From Thiohalophilus sp. (GTDB lineage Bacteria > Pseudomonadota > Gammaproteobacteria > UBA6429 > Thiohalophilaceae): a stretch of 64,000 nt of DNA. Made by a program: the position numbers and the translations under genes. Of this stretch, positions 8,851-17,988 are shown one piece after another. The DNA lies in NCBI RefSeq assembly GCF_034521165.1, contig NZ_JAXHMV010000002.1, positions 186,001 through 250,000 of the forward strand. Direction: 5' to 3'. Below the pieces are notes generated by a model. That model did not search any database. It was not told where the DNA came from and worked only from the letters and a program-made list of their open reading frames with translations. Within the stretch, counting starts at the first letter, position 1, and each line of letters starts with the position of its first letter.

Positions 8851-9284
8851 TGACCCGGGTCGACTTTTATATCACCGAGGATTCCCGCGAGCAGGCCCGC
8901 CAGCGGCTGGCCTGCCGCCTGGCGGAAAAAGCCTACACCCGGAATCACGCTATATATATACACACCGATGACCGGCAACAGGCGGAACAGCTCGACCAGC
9001 TGCTGTGGACGTTTCGTGACGGCAGTTTTATCCCGCACTGCCTGCAGGATGATACAGTGGCCCCCCAGGCCGCCATCGTCATCGGACACGCCGACGAACC
9101 GGAACAGCACAACGAAGTGCTGATCAATCTGGGCGAGGCAGTACCGGCCTTCTTCAGCCGCTTCGAACGGGTGGCGGAAGTGATCGCCGGGGATGAACAG
9201 GCCCGCCAGGCCGGACGCGAGCGCTTCAGGTTTTATCGCGATCGCGGCTATGAGCTCAACACGCATAACCTGGATAGCAAGTGA
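8850..9284 (+). CDS. holC: DNA polymerase III chi subunit
   Basis: Chi links the clamp loader (through psi) to single-strand DNA-binding protein at the replication fork. The 144-residue protein starts MTRVDFYITEDSREQARQRL, the typical V/A-DFYxL opening, and has ACRLAEKAYTRNHAIYIHTD, LDQLLWTFRDGSFIPHCL and VLINLGEAVPAFFSRFERV, conserved positions of HolC. The ATG at 8850 shares its A with the pepA stop (TGATG), so translation is coupled and the longer upstream frame is discarded. The length is normal for the family. Confidence 0.94.
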   Translation: MTRVDFYITEDSREQARQRLACRLAEKAYTRNHAIYIHTDDRQQAEQLDQLLWTFRDGSFIPHCLQDDTVAPQAAIVIGHADEPEQHNEVLINLGEAVPAFFSRFERVAEVIAGDEQARQAGRERFRFYRDRGYELNTHNLDSK

Positions 9285-9802
9285 GCATGAGCAAGCAGAA
9301 CGACAAGACTGACTCCGATGATGCAGTGGAAGACAACCTGCTCAATGCGCTGGAGTCGATCAAGGGGCTGCTGGAACAAAGCGAGACCAAACTGACCGCC
9401 GCGCGCGACAGCATCAACCGCGCCAACGAACCCGGCAGCCTCAAAACCTCCCGTGCCCGGTCCGACAACGAACCGGTAGTACCGGTGCTGGATGATATTG
9501 TCGAACCGGACGCCTACCCGCCCGCCGCCGAACAACTGGAAATCCCCGAAGTCACCGACGAAGCCGAGCCGAACGACGAAGCGCCCTCAGCCGACAACGA
9601 AGAAGAGCCGCAGACCATGAGCAGTCCGACCCAGAGCGACAGCGACACCATGCTGGAATTCCTCGATCACCTGCAGGCCAGCCTGGAAAAAGAAGTCCGC
9701 AACACCCTCATGCGCACCGTGGTCAACATCGAAAAAGAAGTCAAAAAAACCATCGCCGAACAGCTCGATACTATTCGAGATCAAATCCGCAACAAAAAAT
9801 GA
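9281..9802 (+). CDS. Acidic hypothetical protein downstream of holC
   Basis: A 173-residue, strongly acidic protein with no family I can name. Residues 1-45 predict a helix (LLNALESIKGLLEQSETKL). Residues 60-125 are a disordered Glu/Asp/Pro-rich linker. The last 45 residues form a charged amphipathic helix (LDHLQASLEKEVRNTLMRTV ... KKTIAEQLDTIRDQIRNKK) that looks like a coiled coil. No signal peptide or membrane helix is seen. The GTG at 9281 overlaps the holC stop; an ATG at 9287 is an equally possible start. Its position between holC and valS suggests co-expression with holC, but no role in replication is shown. Confidence 0.7.
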   Translation: MSMSKQNDKTDSDDAVEDNLLNALESIKGLLEQSETKLTAARDSINRANEPGSLKTSRARSDNEPVVPVLDDIVEPDAYPPAAEQLEIPEVTDEAEPNDEAPSADNEEEPQTMSSPTQSDSDTMLEFLDHLQASLEKEVRNTLMRTVVNIEKEVKKTIAEQLDTIRDQIRNKK

Positions 9803-9830
9803 AAAGCTTTCACCGCAGAGGCGCGGAGAG

Positions 9831-9898
9831 ATAATTTTGAATGTTGAATTTTGAGTGTTGAATCAAGTACAAAACCGCAATTCAAAATTCAAAATTAT
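9831..9898. repeat. Inverted repeat with heptamer arms, family E
   Basis: The left arm (9831-9864) is built of TTGAATG / TTGAATT / TTGAGTG / TTGAATC heptamers; the right arm (9878-9898) is their complement. It lies between two convergent genes, and the right arm contains the TAA stop of the glycosyltransferase on the minus strand. A short fragment resembling family A (CGCAGAGGCGCGGAGAG) precedes it at about 9813. Confidence 0.8.
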
Positions 9899-11391
9899 CT
9901 AAAGCCGTAGCGTTCGTACATGTAGCACTGGCCGGTGGGAAGGTAGTCGGGGATCTGGTAATAGCGCTCCACCACCTCGCGCAGAATGTCATCCCGATAG
10001 CTCTGATAGTCGAACCCCTTGCCGACAAACAGATAGAAGTGGGTATCTTCCACATCGATACGACGAATTTTTGACTCGCGGAAATAGGGCCGGTATTTTT
10101 CCTGCCGGTGATAGCTGAAGATCACGATATCCCGGCCATCCAGCTTGCGAAAATCGGTGCGCTTGTCGGCTTCACGACCGTGATAGGAGCTGACGCTGAA
10201 AACCGGCACAGATTCTCCGCTGTGGTAGGCGAGCAAAGCTGATTTGGCGTAACTTTCGGTCATCAACATCGCCCCCTCATGTTCCGACATGGTGTTGATG
10301 ATCTGTTCGGTGCGCATGCCGAACACCGCGTCGCGATAGGTTTTCTCGTCAATCTCCTTGGCAATCCCCGGCGCGAGCACCAGCAAGGCACCGATAAAGA
10401 CCAGGTGCAGGATGGTGAACGGCAGCATGAAATAGTGGCACTTGCGCAGCTGCTGAGTACTGAGAATCGGTGCCAGCGCCAGAAACAGGAACGGATAGAA
10501 ACTCAGCAACCAGTGCAGACCGATCTCTTTCCAGAAGGAGAGCAGAAAGAACAGCCCGATGGGAATCAGAAACAGCCCGCCAAAGACACTCTGGCGGCTG
10601 GTCAGACTTTCCTTGAAATCCCGCCACTGCCGGAACAGGTAATAGAGAATCGGCGGGGTCACCAGATAAACCAGCATCACCAGGTAGGCCAGCATGGTCC
10701 CCGGTGAAAAGCCCGAGCCGGCGGTCCGGTTGACCAGGTTAAACAGGTAGTTATTCCAGCAGTTATTGTAGTTCCACCACAGGTTGAGCCCGATAAACGG
10801 CAAGGTGCCGAGGATAATCAGCAACAGGCCGAGATAGGGCCGCAAGCCGCGGCGGGTATACAGCACGATATACAGGAAATAGGCAATGCCCAGCAGCCCG
10901 GCAAAAAACTTGGAGAAAAATGCCAGCCCCAGAAACAGGCCGCACAGCAGATACCACCACAGGTTGTCGCGGCGCTGGGCAAAATAGAAACTCACCGCCG
11001 ACAGGAACGACCAGAAAATCAGCGGCGTATCGGTGGTCGTCAGGACGCCCAGTACATTCACCGGGGCAACGAGATACAACACCGCCACCGCGACCGCCAC
11101 GGCTTCGTGGGTACGGCGCAGTAACAGGTAGATGGCCAGGCCGATGAACGTGGTCAAAAGCACCTGTGGCAGACGCAACCACAGCGGTGCGTCGCTGACC
11201 GAAAGCATGGCCGTCAGCAGCCAGCCCACCATCGGCGGGTGGTCGTAATAACCGTAATCGGGATAATTGCCCCACAGGATGAAGTAGGCTTCGTCGCCGG
11301 TCATCGGCAGGGTGTAGGCGAGCACCAGCTTGGCTGCCAGAGTCAGCAGCAGATAAATCCAGAGCCGGGTGTCGATAGCCAGTGCACTCAT
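9895..11391 (-). CDS. ArnT-like GT39 glycosyltransferase, multi-pass membrane protein
   Basis: A polytopic inner-membrane transferase of the PMT/ArnT superfamily, which uses polyprenyl-phosphate sugars on the periplasmic side. About 498 residues from the preferred ATG at 11391 (MSALAIDTRLWIY). The first periplasmic loop has TGDEAYFILWGNYPDYGYYD then HPPM, with the catalytic acidic pair and the YYDHPP motif of this family. Ten or more hydrophobic helices follow, then a soluble C-terminal domain of about 150 residues (from APGIAKEIDEKTYRD). Earlier starts at 11409 and 11442 are possible. The acceptor is unknown; lipid A or another envelope glycan is plausible. The stop codon lies inside the family E repeat. 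Confidence 0.85.
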   Translation of the reverse strand: MSALAIDTRLWIYLLLTLAAKLVLAYTLPMTGDEAYFILWGNYPDYGYYDHPPMVGWLLTAMLSVSDAPLWLRLPQVLLTTFIGLAIYLLLRRTHEAVAVAVAVLYLVAPVNVLGVLTTTDTPLIFWSFLSAVSFYFAQRRDNLWWYLLCGLFLGLAFFSKFFAGLLGIAYFLYIVLYTRRGLRPYLGLLLIILGTLPFIGLNLWWNYNNCWNNYLFNLVNRTAGSGFSPGTMLAYLVMLVYLVTPPILYYLFRQWRDFKESLTSRQSVFGGLFLIPIGLFFLLSFWKEIGLHWLLSFYPFLFLALAPILSTQQLRKCHYFMLPFTILHLVFIGALLVLAPGIAKEIDEKTYRDAVFGMRTEQIINTMSEHEGAMLMTESYAKSALLAYHSGESVPVFSVSSYHGREADKRTDFRKLDGRDIVIFSYHRQEKYRPYFRESKIRRIDVEDTHFYLFVGKGFDYQSYRDDILREVVERYYQIPDYLPTGQCYMYERYGFR

Positions 11392-11537
11392 GGGAGCGCA
11401 GTCTAGCATGGCCGTGGCGCGGATGGCGGAAAAATCCGGCAATTACGCCGTGGAGGATATGGCCCTGCGCCGGGATTCGGTATAATGCCGGGTTTGTGAC
11501 CATCAACTCACTGGCAAGCAACCGAATCGGATGTTCC

Positions 11538-14354
11538 GTGGACAAGACTTATAACCCGCAAGCGATCGAACAGCGCTGGTATGACAGCTGGGAACAGAAC
11601 GACTATTTCGCCCCCGCCGGAACGGGCGAGCCCTTCTGCATCATGATCCCGCCGCCCAATGTCACCGGCAGCCTGCACATGGGTCACGCCTTCCAGGACA
11701 CCATTATGGATGCCCTGACCCGCTATCATCGCATGAAAGGCGACAATGCCCTGTGGCAACCGGGTACCGACCATGCCGGCATCGCCACCCAGATGGTGGT
11801 CGAACGCATTGTCAATGCCGAAGGCCAAACCCGCCACGACATCGGGCGCGAGAAATTCATCGAAAAGATCTGGGAATGGAAGGAAGAATCCGGCGGCACC
11901 ATCACCCGCCAGCTGCGCCGCATGGGCGCCTCCCCCGACTGGCAGCACGAACGTTTTACCATGGACGCCGGTCTGTCCGACGCGGTCAAGGAAGTCTTCG
12001 TCCGACTGTATGAAGAAGGACTGATCTATCGCGGCAAACGCCTGGTCAACTGGGATCCGGTATTGCATACCGCCGTGTCCGATCTCGAAGTACTCTCCGG
12101 GGAAGAAAACGGCCAGCTGTGGCACATGCGCTATCCGTTGACCAACGGTACCGGCCATTTGATCGTCGCCACCACCCGTCCCGAAACCCTGCTGGGCGAC
12201 TGTGCCGTCGCCATTCACCCGGGCGACGAACGCTATAAACATTTGCTCGGGGAATTCGTCGAACTGCCCCTGACCGGCCGACGCATCCCGATCATCGCCG
12301 ACGAGTATGTCGATCCCGAATTCGGTACCGGTTGCGTCAAGATCACCGCCGCGCACGATTTCAACGACTACCAGGTCTGGCAACGTCATCGCGATGAAAC
12401 GCCGATTGCCGAGCAGCCCCATGGCGGTCTGATCAATATCTTTACCGACAGTGCCGCCGTGCGCGACAACCTGCCCGACGAGGGGCAGTTGCTGCCCGCC
12501 GCCTACATCGGCCTGGATCGCGTCGAGGCGCGCAAACAGATCATCGCCGATCTCGAGGCGCAGGATCTGCTGGAGAAAATCGAACCGCACAAACTGATGG
12601 TGCCGCGCGGCGATCGTTCCGGCGCGGTCATCGAACCATTTTTGACCGACCAGTGGTACGTCAAGATCAAACCACTGGCCGGGCCGGCCATCGACGCGGT
12701 GGAAGACGGGCGTATCCGTTTCGTGCCGGAGAACTGGAAAAACACCTATTTCGAATGGATGCGCAATATCGAGGACTGGTGCATCAGTCGCCAGATCTGG
12801 TGGGGCCATCGGATTCCGGCCTGGTATGACAAGGACGGTAATATTTACGTCGGTCGCGATGAACAGGAAGTCCGTCGCCAGCATAGCCTGCCCGATGCTC
12901 TCGCCCTGCAGCAGGACGAGGATGTTCTCGATACCTGGTTCAGTTCCGCGCTGTGGCCCTTCTCCACCCTGGGCTGGCCCGAGGACACCGAACGTCTGAA
13001 CACCTTCTACCCCACCAGTGTGCTGGTCACCGGTTTTGACATTATCTTCTTCTGGGTCGCGCGGATGATCATGATGGGGCTCAAGTTCATGGACGATGTC
13101 CCGTTTCGCGAGATCTATATCCACGGCCTGGTGCGCGACGCGCACGGCCAGAAGATGTCCAAATCCAAGGGCAACGTGCTCGATCCCATCGATCTCATCG
13201 ACGGCATCGAACTCGAGGCCCTGGTGGAAAAACGCACCAGAGGCATGATGCAACCGCATCTGGCCGAGAAGATCGCCAAACAGACGCGCAAGGATTTCCC
13301 CGACGGGATTCCCGCCTTCGGCACCGATGCATTGCGCTTCACCTTCGCCGCCCTCGCCTCCACCGGCCGCGACATCAACTTCGACATGGGCCGTATCGAG
13401 GGTTATCGCAACTTCTGTAACAAACTGTGGAACGCGGCCCGTTATGTGCTGATGAACACCGAGGGCCAGGATTGCGGGCAGGAGGGCGGCGAAGTGGCGT
13501 TATCCGTCGCAGACAACTGGATCATCAGCCGCCTGCAGGAAACCGAACAACAGATCAACAAGGCCATCGGCGAGTACCGCTTCGATCGTGCCGCCAACGC
13601 ACTGTACGAATTTACCTGGAACGAATACTGCGACTGGTATCTGGAGCTGTCCAAACCGGTATTGATGAGTGACGCCGCCAGTGACGCCGCCAAACGCGGT
13701 ACCCGCCGCACCCTGGTCCGGGTGCTCGAGGCGATATTACGCCTGGCGCACCCGATCATGCCCTACATTACCGAGGAGATCTGGCAAAAAGTCGCCCCCC
13801 TGGCCGCCCGGCAGGGCGAGACCATCATGACCCAGCCCTACCCCGAAGCGGACAGGAACAAAATCGACAATACCGCGGTCGAGGAGATGGAGTGGGTCAA
13901 GCAGTTCATTGTCGGTATTCGCCAGATCCGCAGTGGCATGGACATCAAACCGGGCAAACCGCTGCCGGTGATGCTGCAGCACTACAGCAATACGGATCAA
14001 GAACGGGTCGAGCGACACCGGCATTATCTGCAGAACCTGGCGAAGATCGAATCTATCGCGTGGCTGTCCGGGAACGAAGAAGCCCCGGAATCGGCCACCG
14101 CCCTGGTGGATGACTTGCAGATCCTCATCCCCATGGCCGGCCTGATCGACAAGGAAGCCGAACTGGCCCGTCTGGGCAAGGAGATCGACAAACTCGACGA
14201 TCAGGCCAGACGGATCGACGGCAAATTGAATAATCCCAATTTCGTCGACAAGGCACCGGAGGCCGTGGTGCAAAAAGAGCGCGACAAACTCCGGGAGATT
14301 CAGGGCTCCCTGCAGCAGCTCAAAAGCCAGAAAGAGAAAATCGCCAACCTCTGA
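11538..14354 (+). CDS. valS: Valyl-tRNA synthetase
   Basis: A class I synthetase charging tRNA-Val, with an editing (CP1) domain that removes mischarged threonine. It has 938 residues starting at a GTG (11538) and continuing DKTYNPQAIEQRWYDSWEQN, the usual ValS opening. PPPNVTGSLHMGHAF holds the HIGH motif and QKMSKSKGNVLDP the KMSKS motif. The CP1 region spans about 200-390, the anticodon-binding helical domain about 650-790, and the C-terminal coiled-coil arm (EAELARLGKEIDKLDDQARR) is present. The frame extends upstream to 11382, but that extension lacks family similarity. A hairpin at 14363-14382 follows the stop. Confidence 0.97.
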   Translation: MDKTYNPQAIEQRWYDSWEQNDYFAPAGTGEPFCIMIPPPNVTGSLHMGHAFQDTIMDALTRYHRMKGDNALWQPGTDHAGIATQMVVERIVNAEGQTRHDIGREKFIEKIWEWKEESGGTITRQLRRMGASPDWQHERFTMDAGLSDAVKEVFVRLYEEGLIYRGKRLVNWDPVLHTAVSDLEVLSGEENGQLWHMRYPLTNGTGHLIVATTRPETLLGDCAVAIHPGDERYKHLLGEFVELPLTGRRIPIIADEYVDPEFGTGCVKITAAHDFNDYQVWQRHRDETPIAEQPHGGLINIFTDSAAVRDNLPDEGQLLPAAYIGLDRVEARKQIIADLEAQDLLEKIEPHKLMVPRGDRSGAVIEPFLTDQWYVKIKPLAGPAIDAVEDGRIRFVPENWKNTYFEWMRNIEDWCISRQIWWGHRIPAWYDKDGNIYVGRDEQEVRRQHSLPDALALQQDEDVLDTWFSSALWPFSTLGWPEDTERLNTFYPTSVLVTGFDIIFFWVARMIMMGLKFMDDVPFREIYIHGLVRDAHGQKMSKSKGNVLDPIDLIDGIELEALVEKRTRGMMQPHLAEKIAKQTRKDFPDGIPAFGTDALRFTFAALASTGRDINFDMGRIEGYRNFCNKLWNAARYVLMNTEGQDCGQEGGEVALSVADNWIISRLQETEQQINKAIGEYRFDRAANALYEFTWNEYCDWYLELSKPVLMSDAASDAAKRGTRRTLVRVLEAILRLAHPIMPYITEEIWQKVAPLAARQGETIMTQPYPEADRNKIDNTAVEEMEWVKQFIVGIRQIRSGMDIKPGKPLPVMLQHYSNTDQERVERHRHYLQNLAKIESIAWLSGNEEAPESATALVDDLQILIPMAGLIDKEAELARLGKEIDKLDDQARRIDGKLNNPNFVDKAPEAVVQKERDKLREIQGSLQQLKSQKEKIANL

Positions 14355-14362
14355 CCCCGGTA

Positions 14363-14382
14363 AAGGCCTCTTTCGAGGCCTT
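14363..14382 (+). terminator. Hairpin downstream of valS
   Basis: AAGGCCTC-TTTC-GAGGCCTT, a perfect 8-bp stem nine bases after the valS stop. There is no real T-run after it, so it may be a weak terminator or an RNA-stabilising hairpin. Confidence 0.5.
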
Positions 14383-14461
14383 CATGCCCTGTCCCCGTCG
14401 CTGTTTTTATCCATGACGGTGAGCTTTCCCTATCCCCCAACCGGGTAACTCACACCGCCAT

Positions 14462-14497
14462 AAAAAAAGCCCCGCGATTTCTCGCGGGGCTTTTTTG
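14462..14497. terminator. Bidirectional intrinsic terminator between valS and the csp gene
   Basis: A 9-bp perfect stem GCCCCGCGA-TTTC-TCGCGGGGC, preceded by seven A and followed by six T, works on both strands. It ends transcription of the csp gene on the minus strand and backs up valS. Confidence 0.92.
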
Positions 14498-14518
14498 AGA
14501 CAGCAGATGTTTTAAGGC

Positions 14519-14719
14519 TTAGGCCTGGACATCTGTCGCCTGCGGGCCCTTCTGGCCATTCTCGACATTGAAAGTCACAGATTGACCTTCAGTCAGGGTC
14601 TTGAAGCCTGAACCTGAGATAGCAGAGAAGTGAACAAACACGTCCTTGCTGCCGTCAGAAGGAGAAATAAAGCCGAAGCCCTTGGATTCGTTAAACCACT
14701 TAACGGTTCCTGTTACCAT
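14519..14719 (-). CDS. Cold-shock domain protein (CspA family)
   Basis: A 66-residue single OB-fold RNA/DNA-binding protein acting as an RNA chaperone. It starts MVTGTVKWFNESKGFGFISP, with RNP1 (KGFGFI), and has DVFVHFSAI (RNP2) and the C-terminal FNVENGQKGPQATDV typical of CspA homologues. The length is normal. It is monocistronic: a terminator follows, and a candidate promoter about 120 bases upstream leaves a long 5' leader, as in cold-shock genes. The leader is visibly more AT-rich than surrounding DNA. Which csp paralog it is cannot be told from one copy, so no symbol is given. Confidence 0.95.
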   Translation of the reverse strand: MVTGTVKWFNESKGFGFISPSDGSKDVFVHFSAISGSGFKTLTEGQSVTFNVENGQKGPQATDVQA

Positions 14720-14846
14720 GATAATTTACCTATTCATAAAGTTATTAATAAAAAATGCGATACACGTCTTGCGAGGTTTTCAACAGGTATTATCTTGGTA
14801 AGAAATACTGACAAGAACCAGAGAAATGTAGCGTGGGTGTATTATA
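14720..14846 (-). promoter_or_regulatory. Long 5' leader and candidate promoter of the csp gene
   Basis: On the minus strand TATAAT (plus 14841-14846) is a perfect -10 hexamer; the -35 region is poor. It would give a leader of about 115 bases, AT-rich and unstructured in appearance, in keeping with the long leaders of cspA-type genes. The rest of 14847-15308 has no gene I can support. It holds a GGTGGAAC/GTTCCACC inverted repeat near 15121-15146 and presumably the iorA promoter. Confidence 0.45.
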
Positions 14847-15308
14847 TACCGAAGTTGAACCGGAAATACTACACATTTTTACGATATTGGGCCAAATATC
14901 GTCATTACAACCCCTCCCGACTCACAAAACAGCAAAATACCGGTTTAAATCCCCGTCCTGGCCGGACCCGGGCATTAACGTCGGCTCACAAATACCGCCC
15001 GCCCCTGTAATCCCTCAATACAGCTGATGGTTAATCCGACGTATCACAAACCGCGAGCTGACCCGGATTTGTCACAAAGCAACTAAATAAAAATTCCCAA
15101 TACCCGCTCCCCCCCCTGCAGGGTGGAACAAGCGACGCGGTTCCACCTGAGCCCCGGCAAAACCGGGATCTGGCGCGTTGCGCCTTGTTCCAGGCGACTC
15201 AGTAAAATGGACGGGTAGTCGGAACACGTATTCAGATGGCCCGGTGTGACATCCACAAAAGGCATGCTAGGCTAATAAGGCTTCATACAATGAAGAAAGG
15301 CGTCTCGC

Positions 15309-15782
15309 ATGGTCACACTTTTCGTCAATGGCGAATCACACTCCCTCGATATCGAGCCCGACATGCCGCTGCTGTGGGCGCTGCGCGACATACTGGGGCT
15401 GACCGGCACCAAGTACGGCTGTGGCATCGCGGTGTGCGGTGCCTGCGTGGTACATGTGAACGACAAACCGGTACGCGCCTGCATTACGCCGGTTGATTCC
15501 GTGCAGGGCAAGGCGATTACCACCATCGAAAAAGTCAGCTCCCCGGTCGCCAAAGCGGTGCAAAACGCCTGGGAAGAGCATGATGTCGTGCAGTGTGGGT
15601 ATTGTCAGTCCGGCCAGATCATGAGCGCCATCGCCTTGCTGGAGAACAACCCGCAGCCCGATGATGCGGCAATTAACGACGCCATGCGCGATAACCTGTG
15701 CCGCTGTCACACCTATGTGCGCATTCGCCAGGCCATTCACAGCGCGGCCCGGACCCTCGCTGACCAGGGCGGTGTGGCATGA
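15309..15782 (+). CDS. iorA: Molybdenum hydroxylase small [2Fe-2S] subunit (isoquinoline 1-oxidoreductase alpha-like)
   Basis: A 157-residue iron-sulfur subunit of the xanthine oxidase family that carries electrons away from the molybdenum subunit. The N-terminal plant-ferredoxin-like domain has GTKYGCGIAVCGACVVHVND plus a later Cys (VRACITP), binding the first cluster. The C-terminal helical domain has VVQCGYCQSGQIMSA and NLCRCHTYVRIRQAI, binding the second. It lacks a signal peptide and would be carried through the membrane with its Tat-bearing partner. The stop overlaps the iorB start by four bases. The true substrate (aldehyde, N-heterocycle or other) cannot be read, so the symbol denotes the family. 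Confidence 0.88.
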   Translation: MVTLFVNGESHSLDIEPDMPLLWALRDILGLTGTKYGCGIAVCGACVVHVNDKPVRACITPVDSVQGKAITTIEKVSSPVAKAVQNAWEEHDVVQCGYCQSGQIMSAIALLENNPQPDDAAINDAMRDNLCRCHTYVRIRQAIHSAARTLADQGGVA

Positions 15783-17977
15783 GCCGCCGGCGCTTTGACA
15801 TCCGGCGGCGCGAGTTTCTGATCACCAGCCTGGGTGCCGGTGCCGGCCTGACCCTCGGACTTTATCTCGGTGGCTGCGATCGAAATGGGAAAAAACCGAC
15901 CCCAATCGGACCGGATCCGGCTGACGACAGCAGCGAGATCCTCTTTAAACCCAATGCTTTTGTGCGCATTACCGACGACGACAAGGTCATCGTGATTATC
16001 AAACACCTGGAAATGGGTCAGGGCACCTATACCGGGCTGGCGGCCCTGGTCGCCGAAGAGCTGGATGCCGACTGGACGCAAATCGTCAGTGAAGGTGCCC
16101 CGGCCGATGCCAGTCGCTATAACAACCTGTTCTGGGGACAGATCCAGGGCACCGGCGGCAGTACCGCCATGCCCAACTCCTTTGACCAGATGCGCAAGGC
16201 CGGCGCCACCGCCCGGCACATGCTGGTCGCCGCGGCCGCACAACAGTGGCATGTGGACAGCGATGACATCCAGGTGGAAAAAGGCATCCTTAAGCATCCT
16301 GATTCCGGACAACAGGCCCGCTTCGGCGAGCTGGCCGATCTCGCCGCGCAGCAGCCCGTCCCCGACGACGTCTTTCTCAAGGAACCGGAACAGTTCACCC
16401 TGATCGGCACCACCGTACCGCGCAAGGACAGCAAGGAAAAAGTCAACGGCACGGCCATTTACACCCAGGACATCCAGCTGCCCGACATGCTGGTGGCGGT
16501 CGTCGCCCATCCGCCCCGCTTCGGCGCCAGGGTCAGACGTTTCGATGCCGTCGAAACCCGCAAGGTCCGAGGCGTGCGCGAAGTGATCGAGATTCCCAAC
16601 GGCGTGGCGGTGCTGGCCGAGCATACCTGGGCCGCGATCAAGGGGCGCGATGCCCTGGTCGTCGAGTGGGATGAAAGTAACGCGTTTAACCTGAGCAGCG
16701 ATGAAATCCTCGCCGATTACCAGCAACGGGCCCGGCACCCCGGTAACGTCGCACATCAAAACGGCGACAGCGAGAAAGCACTCAACGAGGCTGCCGAACG
16801 GATCGATCTGGAGTTTGAATTTCCCTATCTGGCCCACGCCGCCATGGAGCCGCTCAACTGCGTGGTACAGCGCACCGATGACGGGGTGACCCTCTGGAAC
16901 GGGGTGCAATCGCAAACCGCCGATCAGCAGGCCGTGGCCGGGCTGTTTGGTATCAAACCGGAACAGGTGACAATCAATATGCTCTACGCCGGCGGTTCCT
17001 TCGGCCGACGCGGCAATCCCCACTCCGACTACGTGGTGGAAGCCGCCAGCATCGTCAAGGCGCTGGATACCCGCAGGCCGGTGAAAATGGTCTGGACGCG
17101 CGAGGACGACACCCGGGCCGGGTACTTTCGTCCGCTCTACTATCACACCCTCTCCGCCGCGCTGGATGACAACGGCAAACCGGTGGCCTGGCAACATCGT
17201 ATCGTTGGCCAGTCGATCATGACCGGGACCGGGTTTGAATCGAACATGGTGGAAAATGGCGTCGATGCCACCTCGGTGGAAGGCGCCGCCAATCTGCCCT
17301 ACGCCATCCCGAATATCACGGTCGATCTGCATTCGCCCACACTCCCGGTACCGGTGCAATGGTGGCGCTCGGTCGGCTCCACCCATACGGCCTTTGCGGT
17401 GGAGACCATGATCGATCAACTGGCGCGTCGCGCCGGCCGGGATCCGGTCGAATTCCGACGCGAGTTACTCAACGATCGGCCCCGTCATCGAGTGATTCTC
17501 GATCTGGCCGCGCAAAAAGCCGGTTGGGGAACGCCGCTGCCCGAAGGCCGGGCCCGTGGTATCGCCCTGCACAGGTCCTTTAACAGCTATGTCGCCGAGG
17601 TGGCGGAAGTGACCTTGCACAGTGACAACCGGTTCAGCGTCGACAAGGTGATTATTGCCATCGACTGCGGCATCGCCGTCACCCCGGACGTGATCCGGGC
17701 GCAGATGGAAGGCGGCATGGGCTTTGGCCTCTCGCCCACCCTGCTCAGCGAGATCACCCTGGATAACGGCGCAGTGGTACAGGGCAACTACCACGACTTT
17801 CGGATGATCACACTCGATCAGATGCCCGAAGTCGAAGTCCATATTGTCGAATCCACCCAGCCGCCCACCGGGGTGGGTGAGCCGGCCACGCCGGTCATCG
17901 CGCCGGCGGTGGCCAATGCCCTGACCGCTCTGACCGGCCAGGCGTTTCAACGCCTGCCGTTGACGTTGTCCGCCTGA
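15779..17977 (+). CDS. iorB: Molybdenum hydroxylase large subunit with Tat signal (isoquinoline 1-oxidoreductase beta-like)
   Basis: The 732-residue catalytic subunit that binds the molybdenum cofactor, probably the cytidine dinucleotide form, and hydroxylates aldehydes or N-heterocycles. The N-terminus has a twin-arginine signal (RRREFLITSLGAGAG) with a hydrophobic stretch ending LYLGGCDRNG, a lipobox-like LGGC, so it may be a Tat-exported lipoprotein. HLEMGQGTYTGLAALVAEEL and GTGGSTAMPNSFDQMRKAG are typical of the IorB branch. AGGSFGRRG and the C-terminal GVGEPATPVIAPAVANAL, with the catalytic Glu, complete the active site. It sits in an operon with iorA, xdhC and mocA, which provide the partner subunit and cofactor maturation. 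Confidence 0.9.
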   Translation: MSRRRFDIRRREFLITSLGAGAGLTLGLYLGGCDRNGKKPTPIGPDPADDSSEILFKPNAFVRITDDDKVIVIIKHLEMGQGTYTGLAALVAEELDADWTQIVSEGAPADASRYNNLFWGQIQGTGGSTAMPNSFDQMRKAGATARHMLVAAAAQQWHVDSDDIQVEKGILKHPDSGQQARFGELADLAAQQPVPDDVFLKEPEQFTLIGTTVPRKDSKEKVNGTAIYTQDIQLPDMLVAVVAHPPRFGARVRRFDAVETRKVRGVREVIEIPNGVAVLAEHTWAAIKGRDALVVEWDESNAFNLSSDEILADYQQRARHPGNVAHQNGDSEKALNEAAERIDLEFEFPYLAHAAMEPLNCVVQRTDDGVTLWNGVQSQTADQQAVAGLFGIKPEQVTINMLYAGGSFGRRGNPHSDYVVEAASIVKALDTRRPVKMVWTREDDTRAGYFRPLYYHTLSAALDDNGKPVAWQHRIVGQSIMTGTGFESNMVENGVDATSVEGAANLPYAIPNITVDLHSPTLPVPVQWWRSVGSTHTAFAVETMIDQLARRAGRDPVEFRRELLNDRPRHRVILDLAAQKAGWGTPLPEGRARGIALHRSFNSYVAEVAEVTLHSDNRFSVDKVIIAIDCGIAVTPDVIRAQMEGGMGFGLSPTLLSEITLDNGAVVQGNYHDFRMITLDQMPEVEVHIVESTQPPTGVGEPATPVIAPAVANALTALTGQAFQRLPLTLSA

Positions 17978-17988
17978 GGGAGACGGCC

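Noticed and set aside
11508..13259. 583-codon open frame antisense to valS
   Set aside because: A GC-rich shadow: low-complexity His/Asp/Gly composition and no motif, while valS on the other strand has every synthetase motif.
15083..15308. Molybdenum-cofactor riboswitch upstream of iorA
   Set aside because: Stem-loops exist, but the conserved Moco motif elements are not found, and the region is not conserved enough to judge by eye.
14847..15308. A small gene in the gap between csp and iorA
   Set aside because: Frames of 60-126 codons there overlap the csp leader, have no ribosome sites and no recognisable protein features.
15737..17419. 560-codon frame antisense to iorB
   Set aside because: Same shadow effect; the opposite strand carries conserved molybdenum hydroxylase motifs.
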